A stretch of DNA of 32,200 nt from Chloroflexota bacterium (GCA_016209205.1 JACQWQ010000073.1:1-32200); one strand, 5' to 3'; shown: positions 14,981-22,175, numbered from the stretch's first letter. The notes: generated by a model from the letters alone, not told the origin. Numbers and translations are program-made.

Positions 14981-16349
14981 ATGTCCCTGTCCCATCCTCC
15001 CATCCGCGTCGGCACACTGTTGACGCTCGACGATGTTGTGAACGTCGCGCGCCACAACACAAGCGTCGCGCTCGATCATGCGGCGCGCGAAAAAATTTCG
15101 GCGAGCCGCGCGTGGGTCGCACAAATCGTCGCGCGCGGTGAACCCATCACGTACGGCATCAACACCGGCTTTGGCGTGTTCGCCAACGTTCACGTGTCCG
15201 GCGCGCAAGCGCGCGGACTCATGCGCAAGCTCATTCTCAGTCACGCCGTCGGTGTGGGCGAGCCGCTACCCGAAGAAGTGGTGCGCGCGGCGATGCTGAT
15301 TCGCGCGAACGCGCTGGCGCAAGGATATTCCGGCGTACGCGCCGAAATCGTCGAGACGCTGGTCGAGATGCTGAATCGCGGTGTGCATCCTATCATTCCC
15401 GCCAAAGGTTCCGTCGGCGCGAGCGGCGATCTCGCGCCCCTGTCACACCTCGCGCTTGTGTTGAGCACGGACGAAGAGGACCGCGAGGACGAAAGCGGTG
15501 AGGCGCTTTTGCGCGGCGAACGGATGAGCGGGAAAACCGCGATGGAGCGCGCGGGGATTCCGCGCTTGATTCTCGAAGCCAAAGAAGGACTGGCGCTCAA
15601 CAACGGCACGGCAATCTCGACCGCAATGACTCTACTCGCCGCCGCCGACGCGCGCAACGCGGTGGAACACGCGACGCTCGCGGTCGCGCTCACGCTCGAA
15701 GCCATACGCGGCGCGTCCCACGCGTTCGATGCGCGCATTCATGACGCGGCGCGTCATCGCGGGCAAAAGGAAATCGCCGCGCGGGTGCGCGCGTTGACGC
15801 AAGACAGCCGTCTCGTAGACAAAGCGCAGCGTGTCCAAGATGCGTACTCGATTCGCTGCGCGCCCCAAGTCAGAGCGGCGCACTTTTCGACTGCTCGACG
15901 GCAAATTGAACGACGGGTTGCCGATGATGCTCGTGGAACGCGGCGGGTTGAACAGCGGTCTGATGATGGCGCAAGTGACCGCCGCCGCGCTCGTTTCAGA
16001 AAACAAAACGCTCGCGCACCCCGACGTGCTCGATTCGATTCCCACCAGCGCGAATCAAGAAGACCACGTGCCCATGGCCGCCAACGCCGCGCGCCATTTG
16101 CGCGAAATCGTTTGGAACACGGAACACGTTCTCGCGATTGAAATCCTCACCGCCGCGCAAGCCATTGATTTGCGTTTGCGAAACGAAGGCAAAGGCGTCG
16201 AAATGTTGGGCCGCGGGACACGTGCGGCATTTTCGCGGCTGCGCCGAGAGATTCCCTTTTTAGAAGATGATCGGATGCTCGAGCGTGAGCTTAAAATGGT
16301 GGTGCAGATACTGCATGAGGGAACACTGTTGCAACCCGCTGCCATTTGA
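14981..16349 (+). pseudogene. hutH: Histidine ammonia-lyase with internal deletion
   Basis: The first 296 residues are a clear HAL: TYGINTGFGVFANV, the MIO-forming ASG in GSVGASGDLAPLSHLAL, GLALNNGTAISTA and the active-site YSIRCAPQ. At about 15868-15872 the sequence jumps from CAPQV to SERRTFRLLDGKLNDGLP in another frame and then continues normally (LNSGLMMAQVTAAALVSENK, SIPTSANQEDHVPM) to TGA 16349. Compared with the family (about 510 residues), roughly 80 codons containing the NSATDNPL and GGNFHG regions are missing. The open frame from 14981 runs on in nonsense to 16141. HAL deaminates histidine to urocanate; this copy should be inactive unless the deletion is an assembly error. No hutU/I/G genes are nearby. 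Confidence 0.88.
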
Positions 16350-16374
16350 ATCGTCACACCAGTTGTGCTAAAAT
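16346..16374 (+). promoter_or_regulatory. hisS promoter
   Basis: TTGAAT (16346-16351), 17-nt spacer, TAAAAT (16369-16374) preceded by TGC. It overlaps the hutH stop codon and would start transcription near 16381, 10 nt before the leader peptide. Confidence 0.75.
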
Positions 16375-16390
16375 GGCGTCAGTGGAAAAT

Positions 16391-16462
16391 ATGGCGCAGC
16401 AATTCTTGGCTCACTCGCACGATACGCATCATACCTTGATGCTCTTTTGCCGCGCCGGCTGA
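16391..16462 (+). CDS. His-rich leader peptide of hisS attenuator
   Basis: ATG 16391 to TGA 16460-16462 encodes 23 residues. Four are His, clustered at positions 8, 10, 13 and 14 (LAHSHDTHHT). A weak agtgga ribosome site lies just upstream. The frame is followed by a terminator before hisS and contains the strands expected of a ribosome-mediated attenuator. By analogy with the enterobacterial his leader, slow decoding of His codons when charged tRNA-His is scarce would prevent termination. The peptide itself has no other apparent role. Confidence 0.8.
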   Translation: MAQQFLAHSHDTHHTLMLFCRAG

Positions 16463-16519
16463 TTCTGTTATTGGTTCTGAATGTATGTACTGGCGTGGAA
16501 AGCTTCCACGCCTTTTTTT
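16393..16519 (+). promoter_or_regulatory. Transcription attenuator (RNA strands 1-4)
   Basis: Strand 1 is ggcgc (16393-16397), strand 2 gcgcc within ccgcgcc (16450-16456), strand 3 ggcgtgg (16492-16498) and strand 4 the 3' arm of the terminator. Strands 1:2 can pair, strands 2:3 can form a 7-bp antiterminator with one G-U, and strands 3:4 form the terminator. Strand 2 overlaps the last codons of the leader, so a ribosome finishing translation masks it, whereas one stalled at His13/14 leaves it free. Confidence 0.72.
16492..16519 (+). terminator. hisS leader terminator
   Basis: ggcgtggaa pairs with ttccacgcc over a 3-nt loop, followed by seven T. It lies between the leader peptide and hisS, 90 nt before the hisS start, so it must be read through for hisS expression. 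Confidence 0.9.
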
Positions 16520-16608
16520 ATTTCGCGGCTGTTTTGGCTTTGTTTTTTCCACTGCCCTATTTAGGCGTCGAATTCAATTCGACGACCTGTGCGAAAGGAT
16601 TCGTCACT

Positions 16609-17931
16609 ATGGCAACTTTTGTCGAACCACGCTTGCCGCGCGGGATGCGCGATATTGTTCCACAAAAAATGATTCTGCGCCGCTATGTGATTGGCGTGAT
16701 CGAACAAGTCTTCGAGCGCTTTGGTTTCGAGCCGCTCCAAACGCCCGCGCTCGAATTGGCGCAAACGCTCATGGGCAAATACGGACCGGATGCCGAAAAA
16801 TTGATGTACGCAGCGCGACATCGGGATGGCAAAGAAGACCTCGCGCTGCGGTACGATTTAACCGTGCCCCTTTCGCGCATGGTGGCCATGAATCCCGAAT
16901 TGGTCAAGCCGTTCAAACGCTATCAAATCGCGCCCGTGTGGCGCGCGGAACGGCCCCAAAAGGGACGCTATCGCGAATTCTATCAGTGTGACGCCGACAT
17001 CGTGGGCACGTCGTCCATGCTCGCCGATGCCGAAATCATCGCCATGATTTTCACGATTCTCCGCGAACTCGGGTTTCAAGAATTTGTGACCAAACTCAAT
17101 AACCGCAAGGTACTCGGGGCGTTGGGCGAATACGCGGGCGTGCCGCCTGCACTGCTCGGCGGGTTGTCACGCGCGCTGGATAAACTTGACAAGATTGGAC
17201 GCGAGGGCGTGCGCGAGGAACTGCGCAAAAACGAAATTCCTGCCGAAAGTATCGAGAAAATCCTCAACCTGATCGCGCTGCCCGTAGACGACCTCGCCAC
17301 GTGGCGCGAAAAATTCCGCGCGTTTCCGCGCGGCGTCGAGGGGATTAACGAATTGGAACAAGTTTTGCAATACACGCGTGCCATGGGCGTGAATCCGGCG
17401 CGCTTGCAAATTGACTTGACGATGGTGCGCGGTTTGGATTATTACACGGGACCGATCTTTGAAACCGTTGTGACCGAACCTAAAATTGGTTCGCTGACCG
17501 GCGGCGGACGCTACGACGGCTTGATCGGTCTGTTCAGCAAGAATCCCCTGCCCGTCACCGGCGCCTCCGTCGGCATCGAGCGCATCATTGACGTGATGCA
17601 AGAATTAAAGATGTTTCCCGACAACTTGGGCAAAACCGTGACCCAGGTATTGGTGACGGTGTTTGACGCGGAACGGCGCGCCCAATCCATCGCATTGACG
17701 ATGAATTTACGCGCGGCGGGCATCAACGCCGAAATGTGGTACGACGACGACGGCTTGGGCAAACAGTTAAAGTACGCGGCAGCCCGAGGCATTCCCTACG
17801 CCGTCATCATCGGTCCCGACGAAGCCGCGTCGAATGTAGCGACGCTGCGCGATTTGGCAACCGGGGAACAGCAGCAGATTGCGCAAACCGACATGGCAGC
17901 GGTGCTCCAAGAAAAACTGCGCCACTTGTAA
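16609..17931 (+). CDS. hisS: Histidyl-tRNA synthetase
   Basis: The 440-residue class II synthetase charges tRNA-His, whose gene lies 46 nt downstream. Motif 1 follows RGMRDIVPQ; motif 2 is FKRYQIAPVWRAERPQKGRY-REFYQCDADIVG. The histidine-specific loops are RGLDYYTGPIFE and GGGRYDGLIG, and motif 3 is TGASVGIERII. A C-terminal anticodon-binding domain spans about 345-440. The EFYQCD and LDYYTG motifs are of the eukaryote/archaea-like type rather than the E. coli type (QFHQ..). ATG 16609 was chosen since homologues start here (MATFVEPRLPRG) and GAAAGGA precedes it. The frame is open further upstream to 16447, but that would cross the attenuator terminator. Regulation by the upstream leader is proposed. 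Confidence 0.95.
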   Translation: MATFVEPRLPRGMRDIVPQKMILRRYVIGVIEQVFERFGFEPLQTPALELAQTLMGKYGPDAEKLMYAARHRDGKEDLALRYDLTVPLSRMVAMNPELVKPFKRYQIAPVWRAERPQKGRYREFYQCDADIVGTSSMLADAEIIAMIFTILRELGFQEFVTKLNNRKVLGALGEYAGVPPALLGGLSRALDKLDKIGREGVREELRKNEIPAESIEKILNLIALPVDDLATWREKFRAFPRGVEGINELEQVLQYTRAMGVNPARLQIDLTMVRGLDYYTGPIFETVVTEPKIGSLTGGGRYDGLIGLFSKNPLPVTGASVGIERIIDVMQELKMFPDNLGKTVTQVLVTVFDAERRAQSIALTMNLRAAGINAEMWYDDDGLGKQLKYAAARGIPYAVIIGPDEAASNVATLRDLATGEQQQIAQTDMAAVLQEKLRHL

Positions 17932-17938
17932 AACATTT

Positions 17939-17966
17939 TTGTCATCGGGAACAATTATGCTATACT
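17939..17966 (+). promoter_or_regulatory. tRNA-His promoter
   Basis: TTGTCA (17939-17944), 16-nt spacer, TATACT (17961-17966) preceded by TGC. It starts right after the hisS stop codon. Confidence 0.75.
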
Positions 17967-17977
17967 TTTGGTGGAAC

Positions 17978-18050
17978 GGTGGGATTAGCTCAATGGTAGA
18001 GCACCGCACTGTGGATGCGGTGGTTGTGGGTTCAAAACCCATATCCCACC
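17978..18050 (+). tRNA. tRNA-His(GUG)
   Basis: The anticodon loop is CTGTGGA within a GCACC-type stem region. The acceptor is 8 bp, GGTGGGAT with ATCCCACC, so the identity element G-1 opposite C73 is encoded in the gene. The T-loop is TTCAAAA. CCA is not encoded. Confidence 0.96.
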
Positions 18051-18058
18051 CTGAGCTT

Positions 18059-18090
18059 GGCGAGGCACAAAAATGTGCCTCGCCCCTTTT
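18059..18090 (+). terminator. tRNA-His terminator
   Basis: ggcgaggcaca (18059-18069) pairs with tgtgcctcgcc (18074-18084) over AAAA and is followed by cccttt-type T residues. Confidence 0.88.
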
Positions 18091-18139
18091 GGGGAAACGG
18101 AAAGAACAAATGGTCTAATCCCGTTCAGGAGTTTTCATT

Positions 18140-18574
18140 TTGGGCAACCTAATCAATCCCGATAACGCGGGCAAGCGCCGCGAGCGCTATGTCAAAGCCA
18201 CCGTGTTGGCAATGCGCGAATTGGTCAACAAGAAAAAAGTGGACGACCAAGCGCGCGACCTTACGGCATTCATCGTGCTGACGCTCAAGCAAATTGACGA
18301 GACGATTGACGAAACGTGCAAGGCCTGGGAGAAACGCGATTACTGGATCAAAGCCGACCGCTTTCGCAATGATTGGTTTTGGACCAAAGGCGCGTCGGAC
18401 AAATTGGAACAAGCCGTACTAGAAAACAAATGGCAGCTCGTTCCGACGGTGGTCAAAGAAATGGCAAAGCATTTGCAAGATGTGACGTTGCCCAAACGCG
18501 ACTGGGGCACGCCGTGGGACGGCGCGTACGCTGTGTTGTTGGAGAAACGCGAAAAGGAAGCGGCGCGCCGGTGA
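18140..18574 (+). CDS. Hypothetical protein, 144 residues
   Basis: I do not recognise this protein. It starts at TTG 18140 behind a good AGGAG site (TTCAGGAGTTTTCATT). It is soluble, rich in charged residues and mostly helical: RRERYVKATVLAMRELVNKK, DLTAFIVLTLKQIDETIDET, CKAWEKRDYWIKADRFRNDW, LVPTVVKEMAKHLQDVTLP. Aromatic residues cluster around YWIKADRFRNDWFWTKG and RDWGTPWDGAY. No signal peptide, membrane segment or metal motif is seen. It stands alone between a tRNA terminator and a palindrome. The strong ribosome site and uniform composition make it a real gene; the lineage-restricted look is a guess. Confidence 0.75.
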   Translation: MGNLINPDNAGKRRERYVKATVLAMRELVNKKKVDDQARDLTAFIVLTLKQIDETIDETCKAWEKRDYWIKADRFRNDWFWTKGASDKLEQAVLENKWQLVPTVVKEMAKHLQDVTLPKRDWGTPWDGAYAVLLEKREKEAARR

Positions 18575-18581
18575 GACAACC

Positions 18582-18653
18582 CAAGACCCCAAGTGTTTTC
18601 GCCGCGCCGCGCGACTCGATGGGCGATGTCGTTGCAAAACACTTGGGGTCTTG
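18582..18653. repeat. 18-bp perfect inverted repeat
   Basis: caagaccccaagtgtttt (18582-18599) and its exact reverse complement (18636-18653) enclose 36 nt. It starts 8 nt after the preceding stop codon. No T-run follows, so it is more likely a dispersed palindrome than a terminator. Confidence 0.85.
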
Positions 18654-18675
18654 CTCCGCAGGGCGCGACGGTGAA

Positions 18676-18704
18676 TTGACCTCCGCGTTGATATACGCTA
18701 TCAT
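18676..18704 (+). promoter_or_regulatory. tRNA-Arg(UCG) promoter
   Basis: TTGACC (18676-18681), 17-nt spacer, TATCAT (18699-18704), 18 nt before the tRNA. Confidence 0.7.
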
Positions 18705-18721
18705 CGCGCTGCTCTGAAATT

Positions 18722-18794
18722 GCCCGCGTAGCTCAATGGACAGAGCAACAGACTTCGGATCTGTGTGTTGGGAGTTCGAATCTCTCCGCGGGCG
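18722..18794 (+). tRNA. tRNA-Arg(UCG)
   Basis: The acceptor GCCCGCG pairs with CGCGGGC, with G73 as discriminator. Anticodon stem ACAGA/TCTGT, loop CTTCGGA, anticodon TCG. T-arm GGGAG-TTCGAAT-CTCTC. No intron, in contrast to the Arg(UCU) gene. CCA is not encoded. Confidence 0.95.
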
Positions 18795-18803
18795 CTCATG
18801 TAT

Positions 18804-18836
18804 AATAGACCTCGTTAGCGAGGTCTATTATTTTTT
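18804..18836 (+). terminator. Terminator after tRNA-Arg(UCG)
   Basis: aatagacctcg (18804-18814) pairs with cgaggtctatt (18819-18829) over a 4-nt loop and is followed by a T6 run. It ends 16 nt before the permease start. Confidence 0.85.
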
Positions 18837-18851
18837 ATCGCCCATCAACGT

Positions 18852-19685
18852 ATGGAAAATTTTGAACGCATCGAGCACGTCCAAGGGGAAACGGCGACCT
18901 CCGCGCCAAGCCCCTCGATTTTCACTTCCGCAGCCAAACAAGCATTCGTCGTCATCCTCGTTATCGCTTTGTTCCTCGCGCTGTGGGAAATCTTTGCGAC
19001 GGTGCAAAATCTGCCGCCGTTTTTTCTCCCCAAACCGAGCGACGTTGCGCGCCGCTTTGCGTCCGCGCTCGCCGATGGCACGCTGACGCGGCATGTGGCA
19101 ATCACGTGGAGCGAAGCGCTCGCCGCGTTTTCGATGGGCTTGACGTTTTCGGCATTCCTCGGTTACGCCCTCGCTAAATCGCCGCTGTTGGAAAAAGTCG
19201 TCTCGCCGTTCATTGTCGCGTCCCAGTCACTGCCCATCTTTGCCATCGCGCCGTTTGTCCTGATTATTTTGGGCAGCGGTTTTTGGTCCAACGCGCTCAT
19301 GGGCGCGCTGGTCGCATTCTTTCCGATGCTGGTCAATACGATAGCAGCGCTGCGCAACATCGGCGACGAACCGCGCGCGTTGATGCGTTCCTTTGCCGCC
19401 ACCTCACGCCAGGCGTTTACGCATTTGGAATTTCCGGCGATGCTGCCTTACCTATTTGGCGGTATTCGCGCCGGCATTACCTTGTCCGTCATTGGCGTAT
19501 TGGTCATCGAGATGTTTTGGGGGGACCGTGGACTTGGCTTTTTGTTGAGTTTCGCGCGCGGACAATTTGATACGCCGCTTTTGTTCGCAGGCATCCTCGC
19601 GTTGATTTTGATGAACCTGACCATGTATATCGTCGTCGGTGTGTTGGAGCGATGGCTGATGCCGTGGCGGCGCGGACGCGCCTGA
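18852..19685 (+). CDS. ribX: ABC transporter permease, RibX-like (NitT/TauT/THI5 class)
   Basis: The 277-residue inner-membrane protein has about six helices (for example AFVVILVIALFLALWEIF, FSAFLGYALA, FAIAPFVLIILGSGF, LMGALVAFFPMLVNTIA, GITLSVIGVLVIEMFW, LFAGILALILMNLTMYIVVG). The cytoplasmic EAA-type loop is FAATSRQAFTHLEFPAMLPY-LFGGIRAGI. The family imports nitrate, sulfonates, thiamine precursors or riboflavin. The neighbouring FMN riboswitch and THI5-like binding protein point to riboflavin, as predicted for RibXY of Chloroflexota. No ATPase gene is in the window. The gene lies upstream of the riboswitch and would not be under its direct control. The start is ATG 18852, with no obvious ribosome site. 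Confidence 0.78.
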   Translation: MENFERIEHVQGETATSAPSPSIFTSAAKQAFVVILVIALFLALWEIFATVQNLPPFFLPKPSDVARRFASALADGTLTRHVAITWSEALAAFSMGLTFSAFLGYALAKSPLLEKVVSPFIVASQSLPIFAIAPFVLIILGSGFWSNALMGALVAFFPMLVNTIAALRNIGDEPRALMRSFAATSRQAFTHLEFPAMLPYLFGGIRAGITLSVIGVLVIEMFWGDRGLGFLLSFARGQFDTPLLFAGILALILMNLTMYIVVGVLERWLMPWRRGRA

Positions 19686-19694
19686 ATTGCGAAT

Positions 19695-19722
19695 TTGACG
19701 GGTGAAGCGATTTCGTTAGAAT
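19695..19722 (+). promoter_or_regulatory. Promoter of FMN riboswitch transcript
   Basis: TTGACG (19695-19700), 16-nt spacer, TAGAAT (19717-19722); the same two hexamers and spacing as the tRNA-Arg(UCU) promoter. A weaker alternative is TTGTTC-17-TAAAAC at 19728-19756. Confidence 0.6.
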
Positions 19723-19761
19723 CGGGTTTGTTCATCGCATCGTGATGAATTAAAACTGAAT

Positions 19762-20072
19762 ACAACCTCGGGGCAGGGTGACGTGGAGCAGACAGAGATC
19801 CACGAATAACACGAATTACACTAATCCTTTCGCGTTGTTCGTCGCGCAGAGTTCGCGCAATGATTCGTGGATCACACGGTTGGCGCACACGCTACATGCG
19901 CGTCGCCAACCAAAAGACCGCTCCCCGAATTCCCGATCGGTGGTAAAGCCCACGAGCGGCGATTCGTGGCAAAAACGCAAACAACACAGGCAGTCCGTTT
20001 GCGTTCACAATTGCAGCAGGATTTGGTGCAAGTCCAAAGCCGACGGTATAGTCCGGATGAGAGAGGTGTTGT
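19762..20072 (+). promoter_or_regulatory. FMN riboswitch with a mobile hairpin inserted in P2
   Basis: Conserved RFN blocks occur in order: P1 ACAACCTC, then GGGGCAGGGTGA; after an insert ATTCCCGATCGG, GGTAAAGCCCACGAGCGG; then GGATTTGGTGCAAGTCCAAAG, CCGACGGTATAGTCCGGATG and the P1 closing strand GAGAGGTGTTGT. In standard elements GGGTGA is followed at once by the ATTCCC strand of P2. Here about 150 nt separate them, flanked by ggagc/gctcc that could extend the stem. Most of the insert is the palindromic element at 19797-19911. Two terminators follow. The riboswitch should repress ribY when FMN is high. Confidence 0.9.
19797..19911. mobile_element. Palindromic element, copy 2, inside the riboswitch
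   Basis: It has the same two-hairpin plan as 3264-3363: gatccacgaa (19797-19806) with ttcgtggatc (19864-19873), then ggttggcg (19878-19885) with cgccaacc (19904-19911). The right-hand 40 nt are nearly identical in the two copies (cac-cggttggcg...cgtcgccaacc). The loop of the first hairpin is longer and diverged here. Confidence 0.78.
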
Positions 20073-20183
20073 GACATGCGGCGACCAGTTCGTCGCGTGT
20101 CGCTGTCTTGTATCTCAAGATAACGTGATACGAGGCAGATCGCGTTGTGCGCTCACGACGCGACGTATTGGCTTGCAAATTTG

Positions 20184-20217
20184 CCCCGAACAGATTTTTT
20201 GTTCGGGGTTTCCTTTT
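20184..20217 (+). terminator. Riboswitch expression-platform terminator
   Basis: ccccgaac (20184-20191) pairs with gttcgggg (20201-20208), followed by tttcctttt. The gccccga 5' arm could alternatively pair with tcggggc of the riboswitch 5' strand (19769-19775), giving a possible antiterminator. Confidence 0.8.
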
Positions 20218-20260
20218 GTGCAAGCGGCGTGGCGTTGCGTGCGCGCGGCGTGACGTTGCC

Positions 20261-20296
20261 ATTCCCCGAGCTTGTAGCGGGGAATTTTGTTTTTTG
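20261..20296 (+). terminator. Second terminator downstream of riboswitch
   Basis: attccccg (20261-20268) pairs with cggggaat (20278-20285) and is followed by tttgtttttt. It lies 44 nt after the first terminator, still far upstream of ribY. Confidence 0.75.
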
Positions 20297-20315
20297 CGGA
20301 AACTGCTCAGCTGTT

Positions 20316-20768
20316 ATTTCGAGATGGTCATACCGATTGGTATGTTTGACTACAGAAACTTGCCCAACGCGAATCGGCGCGAATCCAAGCGAATCGGCGC
20401 GAAATATTCGGATTTGTACGATTCGCCAAGAGTCGCGCAGACCTGTCCCGAAGGCTTGTCCCGGAGTATTGAGGGAATTGAGGGATTCGAAGGCTTGTCC
20501 CGAAGTATTGAGGGAATTGAGGGATTCGCGTTTTTCGTCCAATGGCTCGGTCAACACGCCGGAAGTTTCTGTGCAGCGGTTTTTGCGGTGTCGAGCGCAG
20601 CCGAGACAGAAATCTCGATTGGCAAACACCGAGATTTCGCACGCGAACTCCGCGTGAGCCGAAACGGCTGCTCAGGACTTGTCATATCGAAGGGACTGAG
20701 ATATCTCGCTCCGCTCGATATGACAGTTCTCGGCTCACACAGCCCGGTGGGGCTGACCATCTCGAAAT
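20316..20768. mobile_element. Possible 453-bp non-autonomous element with 15-bp inverted ends
   Basis: atttcgagatggtca (20316-20330) is exactly inverted at 20754-20768. Inside are acgcgaat words (20365-20440), a 39-bp tandem duplication and a nested palindrome (gtgagccga...tcggctcac around tgtcatatcga/tcgatatgaca, 20654-20739). No gene is present. The whole stretch separates the riboswitch terminators from ribY. Confidence 0.5.
20450..20527. repeat. 39-bp tandem duplication
   Basis: Two units starting gaaggcttgtcccg at 20450 and 20489 differ at one base (cggag / cgaag). Confidence 0.9.
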
Positions 20769-20820
20769 GACATAGTCCGAGTAGTTACTTTTTGCGAGCC
20801 ATGCTCGCGGGAGGAGTGAC

Positions 20821-21804
20821 ATGAAGTACATTACGCTTTTGAGCATGATGTTTTCATTGTTGACAATCGCGGCGTGCGCGCCCACGGCGACGCCCAAGCC
20901 GGTCGCAGCGCCTTTAACGGACGTGACCCTCGTCATGGGCTATATTCCGAACGTCCAGTATGCACCGTTTTTTGTCGCGGAGGACAAGGGTTATTTCGCA
21001 CAAGAAGGCATCAAAGTGAATTACAATTGGGGTTTCGAGTTCGACGGCATCAAACTCGTCGGCGCGAATCAAGCCGACTTTGCGATTGTGACAGGCGACC
21101 AAATCATTCAAGCGCGCGCGCAAAACGTGCCCATCGTGTACATCGGCAATTGGTACAATGCCTTTCCGATTGCCGTCGTTTCGCTCGCCGATAAAAATAT
21201 CAAGACGCCCCAAGACCTGGTGGGCAAAAAAGTCGGCTTGCCCGGACTCTTTGGCGCATCGTATACCGCGTGGCGCGCGCTGTTGTATACCAGCGGGATT
21301 CCAGAGCAAGATGTGCGCGTCGAGAACATCGGCTTTACCCAAGTGCAAGCATTGAATCAAGGAACGGTGGACGCGGCAGTCGCGTATGCCAACAACGAAC
21401 CCGTGCAGTTGCAGCTCGCGGGCAAAAGCGTCAACGCAATCAAAACGTGGGAATACGCCAAACTGGTCGGCAACGGCATTGCGACGAATGAAGCCACGTT
21501 GAAAAATCGCCCGCAGCTCGCGCGGGGATTCGTGCGCGCGTTGCTGCGCGGCATTCAGGATACGCTCGACAATCCCGACGCAGCGCTGCAAATCACCGTC
21601 AAGCACGTGCCGGAAGCGGGCGGCGAAAATCTCGCCACCAGCAAAGCGGTCTTGCAGGCATCCCTGCCCTTGTGGCAAAACACGCACCTCGGCGAAACGC
21701 GCCTTGCGGACTGGCAGGCGATGGAAAAATTCATGCGCGACGCAAAATTCATCACGACAAATGTGGATGTGACCAAGGCATTTACAAACGACTTGCTCGA
21801 ATGA
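20821..21804 (+). CDS. ribY: ABC transporter substrate-binding lipoprotein, RibY-like (NMT1/THI5 family)
   Basis: The 327-residue protein has a strong GGGAGGAG site 4 nt before ATG 20821. Residues 1-19 are a lipoprotein signal (lipobox TIAAC), followed by a Thr/Pro spacer. The mature part is an NMT1/THI5-like periplasmic-binding fold: LVMGYIPNVQYAPFFVAEDK, GYFAQEGIKVNYNWG, ANQADFAIVTGDQIIQARAQ, DLVGKKVGLPGLFGASYTAW and QALNQGTVDAAVAYANNEPV. THI5-like proteins bind pyrimidine precursors, but members controlled by FMN riboswitches are predicted riboflavin binders. It lies about 750 nt behind the FMN riboswitch on the same strand. A small hairpin (gcgagc-cat-gctcgc) sits just before the ribosome site. 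It would work with the permease at 18852; an ATPase must come from elsewhere. Confidence 0.82.
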   Translation: MKYITLLSMMFSLLTIAACAPTATPKPVAAPLTDVTLVMGYIPNVQYAPFFVAEDKGYFAQEGIKVNYNWGFEFDGIKLVGANQADFAIVTGDQIIQARAQNVPIVYIGNWYNAFPIAVVSLADKNIKTPQDLVGKKVGLPGLFGASYTAWRALLYTSGIPEQDVRVENIGFTQVQALNQGTVDAAVAYANNEPVQLQLAGKSVNAIKTWEYAKLVGNGIATNEATLKNRPQLARGFVRALLRGIQDTLDNPDAALQITVKHVPEAGGENLATSKAVLQASLPLWQNTHLGETRLADWQAMEKFMRDAKFITTNVDVTKAFTNDLLE

Positions 21805-21834
21805 CACACCAAACCGGCAATTTCGGACGCGAAT

Positions 21835-22165
21835 TTACGCGGATTTGCGCAGAGTCGTAGTATGTCATTCTGAACCCTTCATGCTTCGTGCGATGAACTC
21901 CATCGCGAGTAAACTCTGTGAAGAATCTCTGGATGAGCAAGGTAGAGATTCTTCAGTTCCTTCGTTGCACTCAGGACTGCACAGAAACTGCCAACTGTCA
22001 TTCTGAAGGGACATGCGATGTAGGCGATGGGAATACATCGCCCATCGCCAGAATCTCTATGCCAAACCAGAGATGCTTCGTCCCTCAGCATGACAGTTTC
22101 TGCACTATGACAAGTCATCGCGCATGCCGCATCTTGATGGACAATGTGCGTGATGACTTGTCGCC
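21835..22165. repeat. Island of nested palindromic repeats
   Basis: This 370-nt intergenic gap contains no gene. It holds tgtcattctga-type ends with agaatctct/agagattct pairs (21862-21965) and a 128-nt unit with ends tgcacagaaactg...ctgtcattctga and tcagcatgacagtttctgca (21976-22105). A nested palindrome gcgatgggaata-catcgcccatcgc lies near 22023-22047 and shares its core with 290-325. The island ends with the palindrome at 22109-22162. Confidence 0.65.
22109..22162. repeat. Palindromic element, copy B of the caagtcatc family
   Basis: gacaagtcatcgcgca (22109-22124) faces tgcgtgatgacttgtc (22147-22162) with one mismatch. The core matches copy A at 7887-7939. Confidence 0.75.
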
Positions 22166-22175
22166 GATATAGGTA

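Noticed and set aside
15870..16141. Arg-rich C-terminal domain of the hutH product
   Set aside because: It is out-of-frame translation of the conserved hutH 3' region after the deletion.
16447..16608. N-terminal extension of HisRS with a hydrophobic segment
   Set aside because: The extension crosses the attenuator terminator and has no counterpart in HisRS. ATG 16609 has a ribosome site and the normal start.
16375..16608. T-box leader in front of hisS
   Set aside because: No AGGGTGGNACCGCG T-box sequence or specifier-loop layout was found. The His-codon leader explains the terminator better.
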